The position numbers and the translations under genes were made by a program. DNA of 64,000 nt from NCBI GenBank assembly GCA_016182785.1, contig JACPFU010000033.1, positions 22,516 to 86,515 of the forward strand, read 5' to 3'. The notes under the pieces are model-generated. The model was given only the letters and a program-made list of their open reading frames with translations, did no database searches and had not been told where the DNA came from. Below, piece by piece: positions 1 to 12,099 of this stretch (positions are counted from its first letter, which is position 1; each line of letters begins with the position of its first letter). The DNA is from Lysobacterales bacterium (GTDB taxonomy: Bacteria; Pseudomonadota; Gammaproteobacteria; Xanthomonadales; Ahniellaceae).

Positions 1-1653
1 CTGCCGATCGGGGTCGAATCGCGCCTGGTGCTGCTGAAGCGCATCGAGCGCCACCTTTCCGATGGCAACAACGACGCCATCCAGGATGGCAACAAGCTGC
101 TGTTCGAGTCGGGCGTGCTGCCCGAGCTCAAGCTCACCTACTCGCGTCGCGCCGGCGAAGCAGCCCGTCCCGCCAGCGAGGCTCCGGCCGCGCCGGCCCC
201 GGTCGCAAACACCCCGCAGATCGACCTCGGCGCGCTGGCCAGCGAGATCACCCGCCTGCTCACCGCCACCCGGCCTCGCCAGGCCGCGAGCGACAGCCAG
301 GCGCCCGAACTCGATGCGGCCTCCGCCGACAAGCGCCTCAGCCAGTTGCGCGATCCCGGCACGCTGGACAGCAACCAATTCGCGCAGGCCGTGCGCAATC
401 TGCTGAGCGCCGGACCGAACGGCCAGCCGGGAGCCACCGCGCTGGCCGAGCCGGTGGAAAACGCGATCGACCTGGTTTCGCTGATGTTCGACTTCGTCGC
501 CCGTGACGAGTCGCTGCCCAAGGAAGTGCAGCAGGCACTGACGCCATTGCGCATGCCCCTGCTGCGCAGTGCGCTGCGCGGAGCGCAATTGTTCGATGGT
601 TCCGAGCATCCGCTGCGCTCGCTGATGGAGAGCGCCGCCGAGATCGGCCGCTCCTGGACCCCGGACAGCGACCGCGACGGACGCGTGCTCGGGCAGATCA
701 AGAGCGCGGTCGCGAACGCGGTCGCCGAGAGCGAACTGGACCCGGAGGGCATGGAGCGCGTGCAGCAGGACCTGCGCGCGTTCATCGCCAACGAGCAGAA
801 GCGCTCGCTGTTGCTGGAGAAGCGTTCCGCGGAAGCGGCCCAGGCCCAGGAGCGCCGCCTCGCAGCGCAACGCACCAGCCAGCAGACCATCGCCGAGGTG
901 CTGGAGCGTACGCCGGTGCCACCGGTGGTCGGAACCCTGCTGAACGGGCCGCTGCGCCGCCACCTGGAGCTGATCCACACCCGTCGCGGCGAGGACTCCA
1001 AGGACTGGAAGTCGGCCAAGAAACTGGTGCGCGACATCGTCTGGAGCTTCGATCCCGAGACCATCTCGGTCGAACGCGCGCACTGGCAGGCGATGCTGCC
1101 GAACATCGTCACCGCGCTGCGCGGGGCGCTGGCTTCGGTCGGCATGCACGACAACGACATCGACGGCGTGGTCGTCGAATTCCGCAATCGCTATCGTGAT
1201 CTGGTCGCCACCACCCAGCAGGCCCCGGGCGCGGCTCCCGATTCATTCACCCGCATCGATCCCGAAGCGATGCCCGACGCCCCGGCCGCTCAGGTCGATG
1301 CCGAGGCCGAACTGCCTGCGGCGGAGATCATCGAGCACGCCGCGAAGACCGGGGTCACCTACAGCGACGCGTTGGCCATGGTGCGCAATCTGGCCGTCGG
1401 CAGCTGGGTCGAGTTGCTCGATGGCAAAGGCGAGGCCCAGCGCGCCAAGCTGATCTGGAACAGCGCCATCTCGCAACGCTGCCTGTTCGTCAACCGCAAC
1501 GGCCAGATGATCGCGGACCGCAGCTTCCAGAACGTTGCCAGCGACTGGATGCTCGGACACATCAAGCCGATCGAGGACGGCGCCCTGTTCGAACGCGCGC
1601 TGGTGGCGGTGAAACGCAAGCTGGTGGCCGCGCAGAGCAGCCGCGCCGCCTGA
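1..1653 (+). CDS. DUF1631 family protein (5' partial)
   Basis: The reading frame is open from the first base and runs to a TGA at 1653, so the gene begins outside the window; the first visible GTG at 28 is internal, because residues before it (LPIGVESRL) align with IELGMESRL inside the next gene. The visible 550 residues show a Pro/Ala-rich linker, a long helical region rich in Arg/Glu, a conserved block around PVVGTLLNGPLRRHLE and KLVRDIVWSFDPET, and a C-terminal domain near FADA/SDALAMVR..VGSWVELLDG..RAKLIWNS that looks like a small beta-barrel. These blocks are shared with the downstream paralogue and with DUF1631 proteins of Xanthomonadales. The function of DUF1631 is not established. Cytoplasmic: no signal peptide or membrane segment is visible. 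Confidence 0.8.
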   Translation: MPIGVESRLVLLKRIERHLSDGNNDAIQDGNKLLFESGVLPELKLTYSRRAGEAARPASEAPAAPAPVANTPQIDLGALASEITRLLTATRPRQAASDSQAPELDAASADKRLSQLRDPGTLDSNQFAQAVRNLLSAGPNGQPGATALAEPVENAIDLVSLMFDFVARDESLPKEVQQALTPLRMPLLRSALRGAQLFDGSEHPLRSLMESAAEIGRSWTPDSDRDGRVLGQIKSAVANAVAESELDPEGMERVQQDLRAFIANEQKRSLLLEKRSAEAAQAQERRLAAQRTSQQTIAEVLERTPVPPVVGTLLNGPLRRHLELIHTRRGEDSKDWKSAKKLVRDIVWSFDPETISVERAHWQAMLPNIVTALRGALASVGMHDNDIDGVVVEFRNRYRDLVATTQQAPGAAPDSFTRIDPEAMPDAPAAQVDAEAELPAAEIIEHAAKTGVTYSDALAMVRNLAVGSWVELLDGKGEAQRAKLIWNSAISQRCLFVNRNGQMIADRSFQNVASDWMLGHIKPIEDGALFERALVAVKRKLVAAQSSRAA

Positions 1654-1735
1654 GTCCCGAACCCCTCCGCCGACCCTGACACAGCGCCGTGGCGCGGCCG
1701 CGGCTGCGGGTTCCCATGCGCGTTCAGTTTCATGA

Positions 1736-1765
1736 TTTGACACCGCTGTGTCAAATAGTATCTTA
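1736..1765 (+). promoter_or_regulatory. Palindromic operator overlapping a sigma70-like promoter
   Basis: Perfect 8-base arms TTTGACAC and GTGTCAAA are separated by CGCT (1736-1755). The left arm contains a consensus -35 hexamer TTGACA (1737-1742), and TATCTT (1759-1764) follows at 16 bases, a plausible -10. The start codon of the second DUF1631 gene is 27 bases further on. A two-fold symmetric site covering the -35 box is typical of repression by a dimeric regulator, for example TetR type; the regulator is not identifiable here. Confidence 0.6.
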
Positions 1766-1791
1766 GCGCCTTCCGAAGGCGGGCCAGAGCG

Positions 1792-3465
1792 ATGGAAGAC
1801 GTGGTTGAACTTGGCGCAAGGCGCATCCAGCAAACCCCCTCCAGCGTGCTGCTCGACGTCGAGGCGCGCACCACCGAACTCCTCTCCAGCGCCTTGCTGG
1901 CCACACTCGCGGCCTGCGACGACGTGCTGTTCGGCCACGCCCAGCGCGCCACTCACGGCATGCGTCAGGCGCAGTTCTTCGACGACCAGCGACAACTGCG
2001 CTGCGACCGCGAAATGGCCACGCAGCGCTTCCGTGCCGCCTGTCGCCAGGCCTTCCGCAACCTCGGCCGCAAGTCGCATGAGGCGAGCGCGCCCCAGCGT
2101 GGCGAGGCAGAACTGCATCTGGTCGCCGACGAGGATCTGGAACTCGACCTGGCACTGTTTCGCATCGGCAAGTGCTGCGATGACGTCACCCCGCGCGTGC
2201 GCCACCAGTTGCAGCGTCGACTGCAGGTGCTGCTCGGGCTGGGCGAGGAACTGACGACACCGCTGTGCGGCGCCGCGATCGCCCGCATGTGCCGCGCAGC
2301 CATCGCCCCGATCGAACTCGGCATGGAATCGCGCCTGATCGTGCTCAAGCAACTGGAGCGGGAGCTGTCCAAGGCCGTGGAAACGGCGCTTGATCAGGCG
2401 AATTCGACCTTGCTGGCGCATGGCGTGCTCCCGCACCTGCGTTCGGTGGCCGCAGTCACGCGCCCGACCCAGCCTGCGCCTGCCCGCAGCAGCGGCAACG
2501 CCGCCGTGGCCACGAGCATGGCGTCGCCGGCCGAACTGCCTTCGCAGGTCACTGCGGCGGACCTGAACCACGTCGTCGCGCAAGTCGCGCAGTGGCTGGC
2601 GCAAAACGCACCGGCCCGGGACACCGTCCTGGCCGAGCCGGTGGTCGAAGCGGAAGTGCCCGCTTGCAGCGCCCCGGCCGAACCCGACGAACTCGAACTC
2701 GCACGCGAGCGTCGCCGCCTCGAAATCGCGGAGCGACGCAACGCCGAGCTGAATCGCGCTCGCGAGTTGCGGGTCGCCGCCGAGCGCTCCGCCGAAGCGG
2801 TGGTCGGGGTCGTGCTCGGCCAGGCGCACGTTCCGGAATGCATCTGCAACGTGATGCGCGGCCCGCTGCGCCGCCACCTCGAGGCCGTCCACGCTCGCCG
2901 CGGCGAAACTTCTACCGAGTGGCGCAGCGCCTGCAAGCTGGTGCGCGACATCGCCTGGGCGCTGGACCCGGAAACGGCGCGCAGCGAACAGGCGCACTGG
3001 CGCGAGATGGTGCCGGACATCGTCGAATCGCTGCGTGCCGCGCTGGTTTCGGTCGGCATCGCCGAGCACGAAATCGACCGCGTGGTCCGCAGCTTCGGTG
3101 AGCGCTACGAGCAACTGCTGTCGGCGGCCGAGCCCGCGCCAATGCCGGAGCTGGCGCCTGATCCGACGGCAGCCGCGTCGCCAGAGTACCCGCTTGCCCC
3201 AGAGCCGCAAGCTGCAGCGCCGAGCTTTGCCGATGCCTTGCGCCGGGTGCGCCAACTGGTTCTTGGCCAGTGGTTCGAGTTGCTCGACGACCAGGGCCAG
3301 ACACAGCGTGCAAAGCTGGTGTGGACCAGCGCGATGACCGAGCGTTGCCTGTTCGTCAACGGACAGGGCAAGCTGGTCGCCGATCGGCCGCACGCGCGCG
3401 TGGCCCACGACCTGGTCGCAGGCGCGTTCCGCGAACTCGACGCCGGCGCAGCCGCGCTGGCCTGA
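1792..3465 (+). CDS. DUF1631 family protein
   Basis: A 557-residue protein, paralogous to the preceding gene and in tandem with it (139-base gap). It begins with a helical N-terminal region (residues 1-160), then a segment with the IELGMESRLIVLKQLE block, a Pro/Ala-rich linker with charged coiled-coil-like stretch (around residues 300-340, many Arg/Glu), the conserved LRRHLEAVHARRGE and KLVRDIAWALDPETARSEQ blocks, and a C-terminal domain with LGQWFELLDDQGQTQRAKLVW. The ATG at 1792 is favoured because it follows the promoter-like palindrome and no in-frame homologous sequence lies upstream. Members of DUF1631 are often longer than this. No transmembrane segment is seen. A hairpin right after the stop suggests the transcription unit ends here. 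Function unknown. Confidence 0.85.
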   Translation: MEDVVELGARRIQQTPSSVLLDVEARTTELLSSALLATLAACDDVLFGHAQRATHGMRQAQFFDDQRQLRCDREMATQRFRAACRQAFRNLGRKSHEASAPQRGEAELHLVADEDLELDLALFRIGKCCDDVTPRVRHQLQRRLQVLLGLGEELTTPLCGAAIARMCRAAIAPIELGMESRLIVLKQLERELSKAVETALDQANSTLLAHGVLPHLRSVAAVTRPTQPAPARSSGNAAVATSMASPAELPSQVTAADLNHVVAQVAQWLAQNAPARDTVLAEPVVEAEVPACSAPAEPDELELARERRRLEIAERRNAELNRARELRVAAERSAEAVVGVVLGQAHVPECICNVMRGPLRRHLEAVHARRGETSTEWRSACKLVRDIAWALDPETARSEQAHWREMVPDIVESLRAALVSVGIAEHEIDRVVRSFGERYEQLLSAAEPAPMPELAPDPTAAASPEYPLAPEPQAAAPSFADALRRVRQLVLGQWFELLDDQGQTQRAKLVWTSAMTERCLFVNGQGKLVADRPHARVAHDLVAGAFRELDAGAAALA

Positions 3466-3478
3466 CCGCTCGAAGGAA

Positions 3479-3502
3479 ACCGGCAGGCACTCGCCTGCCG
3501 GT
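3479..3502. terminator. Hairpin between convergent genes
   Basis: Ten-base perfect arms ACCGGCAGGC (3479-3488) and GCCTGCCGGT (3493-3502) with an ACTC loop lie between the stop of the DUF1631 gene and the stop of the convergent acyl-CoA dehydrogenase gene. There is no T-run on either side, so it is a candidate bidirectional terminator or mRNA 3'-end stabiliser rather than a textbook intrinsic terminator. Confidence 0.65.
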
Positions 3503-3508
3503 GTGCAC

Positions 3509-4669
3509 TCAGCGCAACCCGGTCTCGTTGCGCGCGATCACCAGGCGCTGGATTTCGCTGGTGCCTTCGTAGATTTCGGTGATCTTGGCATCGCGGAAAT
3601 AGCGCTCGAGCGGCATTTCCTTCGAGTAGCCCATGCCGCCGTGGATCTGTAGCGCCTGGTGGGTGATGAACATCGCCGCTTCCGACGCGGTCAGCTTCGC
3701 GACCGCCGCCTCGGTGCTGAAGCGACCGCCATTGCGGTCCGTTTCGCCCTTTGTCCACGCCGCGCGCAGCGTCAGGATCGTCGCCGCGTCCAGACGGCAC
3801 TTCATGTCCGCGATCTTGGCCTGGATCATCTGGAACGATCCGATCGGCTGGCCGAAGCTCTTGCGCTCGCGCACATAGGCCACCGCCGCCTGATACGCCG
3901 CACGCGCCAGGCCCACCGCCTGCGAGGCGATCCCGATACGACCGGCATCGAGCACGCCCATCGCGATCTTGAAGCCCTCGCCTTCCTGCCCCAGCACCTC
4001 GTCGACTTCGGCCACGTAGTCGGTGAACTCGATTTCGCAGGTCGCCGAAGCGCGGATGCCGAGCTTGGGTTCGGTCTTGCCGCGATGGAAACCCGGCTTC
4101 CGGGTGTCGATCATGAACGCGGTAATGCCCTTGGCGCCCTTGCCCGGTTCGCTCATCGCGAACAGCACGATGTAGCGCGCAACCGGGCCGGAAGTGATCC
4201 AGCTCTTCTTGCCGTTGATCACGAAGCGACCATCCGCCTGCTTCACCGCACGGCACTTCATCGCGGTCGCGTCCGAGCCCGACTGCGGCTCGGTCAGCGC
4301 GAACGCGCCGATCTCGCGGCCTTCGGCGATCGCACGCACGTAGAGCTGCTTCTGCGCCTCCGTGCCGAACTTCAGGATGCCGTTGCAGAACAGCGAGTTG
4401 TTCACCGAGACAATGGTCGAGTGCGCGCAGTCGGCATGCGCGATCTCGATCATCGCCAGCACGTAGGAGATCGGGTCCATGCCGGCGCCGCCGTACTCGT
4501 GCGGCACCTCGATGCCCATCAGCCCGTTCTCGCCGAGCGTGCGAATGTTGGCAAGCGGAAACTCACCGGTCGCATCGTGATGCTCGGCGCTCGGCGCGAT
4601 CTTCTCCTGCGCGATGCGACGGGCAACGTCCTGAATGGCCAGTTGTTCTTCGGTGAATGCAAAGTCCAT
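3509..4669 (-). CDS. Acyl-CoA dehydrogenase (short/medium-chain type)
   Basis: A 386-residue flavoprotein of normal family length that would oxidise an acyl-CoA to the 2-enoyl-CoA and pass electrons to ETF. The N-terminal helical domain (MDFAFTEEQLAIQ), the middle beta domain with the FAD/substrate loop FALTEPQSGSDA and the KSWITSG motif, and the C-terminal helical domain are all present. The catalytic base is the Glu of EIYEGTSEIQ near the C-terminus, the position used by short- and medium-chain enzymes rather than long-chain/isovaleryl types. The LQIHGGMGY motif is intact. It is monocistronic as far as can be seen: divergent from the sahR-like gene (175-base gap) and convergent with DUF1631. 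Substrate could be butyryl-CoA or a branched-chain acyl-CoA; the sequence alone does not settle this. Confidence 0.93.
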   Translation of the reverse strand: MDFAFTEEQLAIQDVARRIAQEKIAPSAEHHDATGEFPLANIRTLGENGLMGIEVPHEYGGAGMDPISYVLAMIEIAHADCAHSTIVSVNNSLFCNGILKFGTEAQKQLYVRAIAEGREIGAFALTEPQSGSDATAMKCRAVKQADGRFVINGKKSWITSGPVARYIVLFAMSEPGKGAKGITAFMIDTRKPGFHRGKTEPKLGIRASATCEIEFTDYVAEVDEVLGQEGEGFKIAMGVLDAGRIGIASQAVGLARAAYQAAVAYVRERKSFGQPIGSFQMIQAKIADMKCRLDAATILTLRAAWTKGETDRNGGRFSTEAAVAKLTASEAAMFITHQALQIHGGMGYSKEMPLERYFRDAKITEIYEGTSEIQRLVIARNETGLR

Positions 4670-4823
4670 GGTCGATCTCGCTCAAGGTTCGGGATGGGGA
4701 TTGCGCGTGCGGGCGCCGCTGCAGCCGGTGATTCTAGCGAAGCGGCGCACCGGCACGGGCATGTTCGCCGGCGCGGCCACGATTGACCTCTCGCACGCGG
4801 CGATCTACCGTGTCGCATCTTTA

Positions 4824-4833
4824 TATCGCGATA
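4824..4833. promoter_or_regulatory. SahR-type operator palindrome TATCGCGATA
   Basis: A perfect 10-base palindrome lies 12 bases upstream of the ATG of the ArsR-type regulator gene that precedes metH. ArsR-family regulators of the SAM cycle (SahR) are reported to bind AT-flanked palindromes with a central CGCG of this kind in front of metH or ahcY operons, so autoregulation of the regulator-metH pair is the natural reading. The exact extent of the site is inferred. Confidence 0.6.
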
Positions 4834-4844
4834 CAACGATAAAC

Positions 4845-5767
4845 ATGGATCTGACGGATCTCTCCAGCCTGTTCCGGACCCTGTCCGACGCGACGCGCGT
4901 GCGCCTGCTGGTGCTGCTCGAAGCCGAGGAATTGACGGTCGCCGAACTCGCGTCGATCACCCAGCTGGCGCAGCCGCGTGTGTCGACGCATCTGGCCAAG
5001 CTCAAGGAACTCGATCTGGTGCGCGACCGCCGTGCCGGGGTTTCGGCGTACTACCGCTTCAATGCCGAGATCGACGACCAGCATGCGCAGCTGTGGCGCA
5101 CGATGCGCAGTTCGATCGACGACGCCGTACTCGAGGATGACGCGCGTCGCCTGCCCGCGGCGCTGGCGCGGCGCGCCAAGAGCGAGGGCTGGGCCGACGC
5201 GGTCGCCGGCGACATGGAGCGCCACTACTCGCCCGGACGCACCTGGGAAGCGCTGGCGCGCGGCGTGATGCACCTGGTCGAACTCGGCGATGTGCTCGAT
5301 GTCGCCTCCGGCGATGGCGTGCTTGCCGAACTGCTGGCTCCGCATGCCAGGACCATTCTCTGCGTCGATGCCGACGAGCGCGTGATCAGCGCTGCGCGCG
5401 AGCGACTGAAGCCGCTGCGACACGTGCGGGTCGAGCGCGGCGACATGCACGCACTCGACCTGCCCGATGCGAAGTTCGACCTGGTGCTGCTGATGCATGC
5501 CCTGACCTATTCCGAGCAGCCGGCAGTCGCGGTGCGCGAGGCCGCGCGGGTGTTGCGCCCGGGAGGTCGGCTGCTGGCGCTGACACTGAACCGGCATGCA
5601 CACAAGGCGGTCGCCGAGGAGTTCGACCACTGCAATCTCGGCTTCACCGTCGAGGAACTCAAGAAGCTGGCGCGCAAGGCCGGGCTCGACGTGCTCGATT
5701 GCGAGGTCAGCTCGCGCGAGAAGCGCGCCCCGAACTTCGAGGTGCTCACGCTGCTGGCGCGCAAGCC

Positions 5768-5771
<4 letters not shown>
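4845..5771 (+). CDS. sahR: ArsR-family regulator fused to a SAM-dependent methyltransferase domain (SahR-like)
   Basis: A 308-residue two-domain protein. Residues 1-95 form an ArsR winged helix-turn-helix ([13 protein letters not shown], then [24 protein letters not shown] and the wing GVSAYYRF). Residues about 130-308 are a class I methyltransferase fold with the SAM motif [10 protein letters not shown] and the post-motif [11 protein letters not shown]. The start at 4845 is chosen because the HTH begins there and the operator palindrome lies just upstream; an upstream in-frame extension overlaps the divergent gene's start. The stop overlaps the metH start (ATGA), so the two are translationally coupled. 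SahR regulators sense S-adenosylhomocysteine and control the methionine cycle; the methyltransferase-like domain may serve as the SAM/SAH sensor rather than an enzyme, which is inference. Confidence 0.82.
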
Positions 5772-9613
<3,842 letters not shown>

Positions 9614-9714
9614 GACCACCGCGTGCCGCCCCCCGGGGATGGCGTTGGGGGATGCGGGCCACCGATGCGTCTACACCGCGCGCGCTGGAGCGCATTACCC
9701 CGCTTGGAGCAACG

Positions 9715-12033
9715 ATGTATCGAAAGTCCCTTCTCGCCCTGGCCCTCGCGCTCGCACTGCGCAGCGGCCATGCATGCGACCTCAATGCCCCGGCCACGGC
9801 CCCCGGCGACGCCGAGCAGCTCGTGGACGCAATCGCCAGGCTTGCGCTGGCCAGCGATTGCCAGATCCTGATCGACGACTCGCTCGCCACTTCCGAACCG
9901 GTGCGACTCGCATCGACCGGCACGGTCGATGATGCGCTCACCCTGCTGGCGCTGGAGCGCGAGATCAACTGGCAGCAGGACGAGCGCGGCGTGATCCAAT
10001 TGACGCCGAGCAGCCCGGTGCAATCGACGCAGGCCATCGAAGTCTCGGCCGCGGTCAGCGCTCCTGCGGAAGGTCGGGCTACCGAACCCGCCCAACGCAC
10101 CGCAGTCAGCGCCGCCGCAGCACTGGCACCGGCTGCGGTCTCGACGCTCGATGGCGAACGCATTGAACAGGACGTGCTCAAGGATCTCTCCGCCTCGCTC
10201 GCGCGCATCCCCGGGGTCTACCCGATGGGCAACTTCGACAGCGTCCGCGGCATTGCCAATCCCTCCGCTGCCGACGGCAGCAGCACGCAACTGGTGAGCG
10301 TCAACGACATCCCGCTTCCCGATGGCACATTCTCCCTGGCCCCGACCTCGATCGAAGGCATGTCCTCGATCGAGCTGTCACGCGAAGCCAACGGGCTGGC
10401 GGCGAGCTATGGCAGCATCGGTGGTGAACTGGCCATGCGCGGACCGGTTCCGTCCGCGGTCTTCGGCGCGCGCTCGATGGTCACTTCCGGCACCGACGTC
10501 GGCGAGTCCGTGCGGGTCGAGCTGTCCGGCGGGTTGGGCGTTCCCGGGCTGCGATCGACGATCCTGGCAAGGAAGCTGGTTTCGGCGGACGGTCGACAGG
10601 CCGAAGCCCGCTTCCTCGACGACCGCATGCTGCTGGCAGGACTGGCGTGGTCATCGCCGGAGTCCCGCCATGAGCTGCGACTGGACGCCCTGCAACTCGC
10701 TGGAACTGGCGCCAACCTGGCGTCTCCGCAGCTGGAAGTGGATCGCGGCAGGCACCGCGATGTGGAAGGCATGGCAGCGAACTGGGCCTGGCACCTGGAT
10801 GACGCGATGACGTTGCACGCCTTGGCGGCTTCGACGGAAGCCGATATTGCAGGCGTCACGATTTCCACCAGCGACCCCGCGCCAACCACCGACACTGCCC
10901 ATCGCCTGCTGTTGCGGAACGCCCAACTGCGGCTCGACTGGCAGCCCGTCGAGGACTGGACCATCGCCATCGGCCACGAGCAGTCGTTGCGCGGCCTGCA
11001 CATGTTCTCGGTATCGGACCTGGAGATCCTGGAGGACGAGGAGTTCTGGGTGGACGATGAGGTGCAGCTGTTGCCCACTCAGCCCGGCCAGCCCGCATCC
11101 ATCTCCTGGCGGACGCGAAACGCACTGGAGACGTCGCTGAAGCAGAGTTTTCTCGACTTCGCGTGGCTGAACGGCCCCTGGGGCGCCGGCGGCTCCCTCC
11201 GCCAGATCGATGTACGGACGCCGACCACGACCCGGGTTCGCAACCTGCAGGTCTCGAACTGCACGACCAACCAACCCGGCCTCGACTGCGCCGAAGCGCT
11301 CGGCATCACGCTGGGCGAGGAAGGCAACGCGCGCGATGGCGAGCGTCTTGGCGGGCAGCTCTGGCTGCGCCGCGAACTGCCCCGGAACCAGTGGCTCTCC
11401 CTGACCGCCAGCAACTCGATCACCGCACCCTGGTCGGTCACCGGCGACCTGCCGGCGCCGGCCGCGTTCAGCCTGCGCAATCTGGCCATCGGCTATGGCA
11501 TCGCGAACGATGCGCATGACGCCCGCGTCTCGCTGTTCACCGGCCGGCTACCGGATGCCGTGGTCGGTGGGCAGGCATTGCAGGAAGGCACGCTGCGGGT
11601 GGCGGGTGCCGAGTTCGAGTATGCCTACCGACCCACGCAGGCGATCGAACTGTGGGCGAATGCGACGCTGCTCGAGACCGAGGCCGGATTCGCCGGCATC
11701 CACTACGATGCCGCGGGCGCTCCGCGATGGATGGCCAGCATCGGCGGCGCCTATGCCTTCGACAGCGGCTGGTTCGCAAGCGCCAATGCGTCGCTTGCGG
11801 ACGCGGCATGGGCACGCCGCGGCTTCAGCCAGCCCGCGCCGATCCGACTGCCCTCGCGCGAACTGCTGGACCTGCGCGTAGGCTACCGTACCGATCACTG
11901 GTCGGCTTCGCTGTGGGGCAGCAACCTGCTGGACGACGAGATCATCCTCAGCGCAACCGGAACGACCAACCTGTCGTGGTTGCAGATGGGTTCCGGGCGC
12001 CAGGTCGGCGTCGATGTCGAGTGGCGCTACTGA
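9715..12033 (+). CDS. TonB-dependent receptor with STN domain
   Basis: A 772-residue outer-membrane transporter. A signal peptide (MYRKSLLALALALAL..GHA) is followed by a secretin/TonB short N-terminal (STN) domain, residues about 25-100 (VDAIARLALASDCQILIDDSL..GTVDDALTLLALEREINWQ). A plug domain follows (VSTLDGERIEQDVLKDLSASLARIPGV..IELSREANGLAASYGSIGGELAM) and a beta-barrel ending VDVEWRY with the terminal aromatic needed for BamA recognition. The ATG at 9715 is preceded by TTGGAGC; upstream in-frame codons overlap metH and lack a signal sequence. STN domains usually contact an anti-sigma factor (FecA/FpvA type), but no sigma/anti-sigma pair lies nearby. It follows metH by 101 bases on the same strand; a link to B12 uptake is possible but unsupported, because BtuB-type receptors lack STN. 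Substrate unknown. Confidence 0.88.
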   Translation: MYRKSLLALALALALRSGHACDLNAPATAPGDAEQLVDAIARLALASDCQILIDDSLATSEPVRLASTGTVDDALTLLALEREINWQQDERGVIQLTPSSPVQSTQAIEVSAAVSAPAEGRATEPAQRTAVSAAAALAPAAVSTLDGERIEQDVLKDLSASLARIPGVYPMGNFDSVRGIANPSAADGSSTQLVSVNDIPLPDGTFSLAPTSIEGMSSIELSREANGLAASYGSIGGELAMRGPVPSAVFGARSMVTSGTDVGESVRVELSGGLGVPGLRSTILARKLVSADGRQAEARFLDDRMLLAGLAWSSPESRHELRLDALQLAGTGANLASPQLEVDRGRHRDVEGMAANWAWHLDDAMTLHALAASTEADIAGVTISTSDPAPTTDTAHRLLLRNAQLRLDWQPVEDWTIAIGHEQSLRGLHMFSVSDLEILEDEEFWVDDEVQLLPTQPGQPASISWRTRNALETSLKQSFLDFAWLNGPWGAGGSLRQIDVRTPTTTRVRNLQVSNCTTNQPGLDCAEALGITLGEEGNARDGERLGGQLWLRRELPRNQWLSLTASNSITAPWSVTGDLPAPAAFSLRNLAIGYGIANDAHDARVSLFTGRLPDAVVGGQALQEGTLRVAGAEFEYAYRPTQAIELWANATLLETEAGFAGIHYDAAGAPRWMASIGGAYAFDSGWFASANASLADAAWARRGFSQPAPIRLPSRELLDLRVGYRTDHWSASLWGSNLLDDEIILSATGTTNLSWLQMGSGRQVGVDVEWRY

Positions 12034-12099
12034 GTTCCGACGTGCGGCGGGCGGTGCATTGCGCCGCCGCTCGCCGCAGTCCCCATCGGGCCGACGTGC

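Noticed and set aside
9614..9714. A cobalamin riboswitch between metH and the TonB-dependent receptor, which would make the receptor a BtuB
   Set aside because: No B12-box-like element or long structured leader is visible in the 101-base gap, and the receptor has an STN domain that BtuB lacks.
10060..10100. A REP-like palindrome inside the TonB-dependent receptor gene
   Set aside because: Only a weak, imperfect stem around GGTCGGGCTACCGAACCC is present, without the GGGAG head or CGAT tail of the other units; chance in GC-rich DNA is likely.
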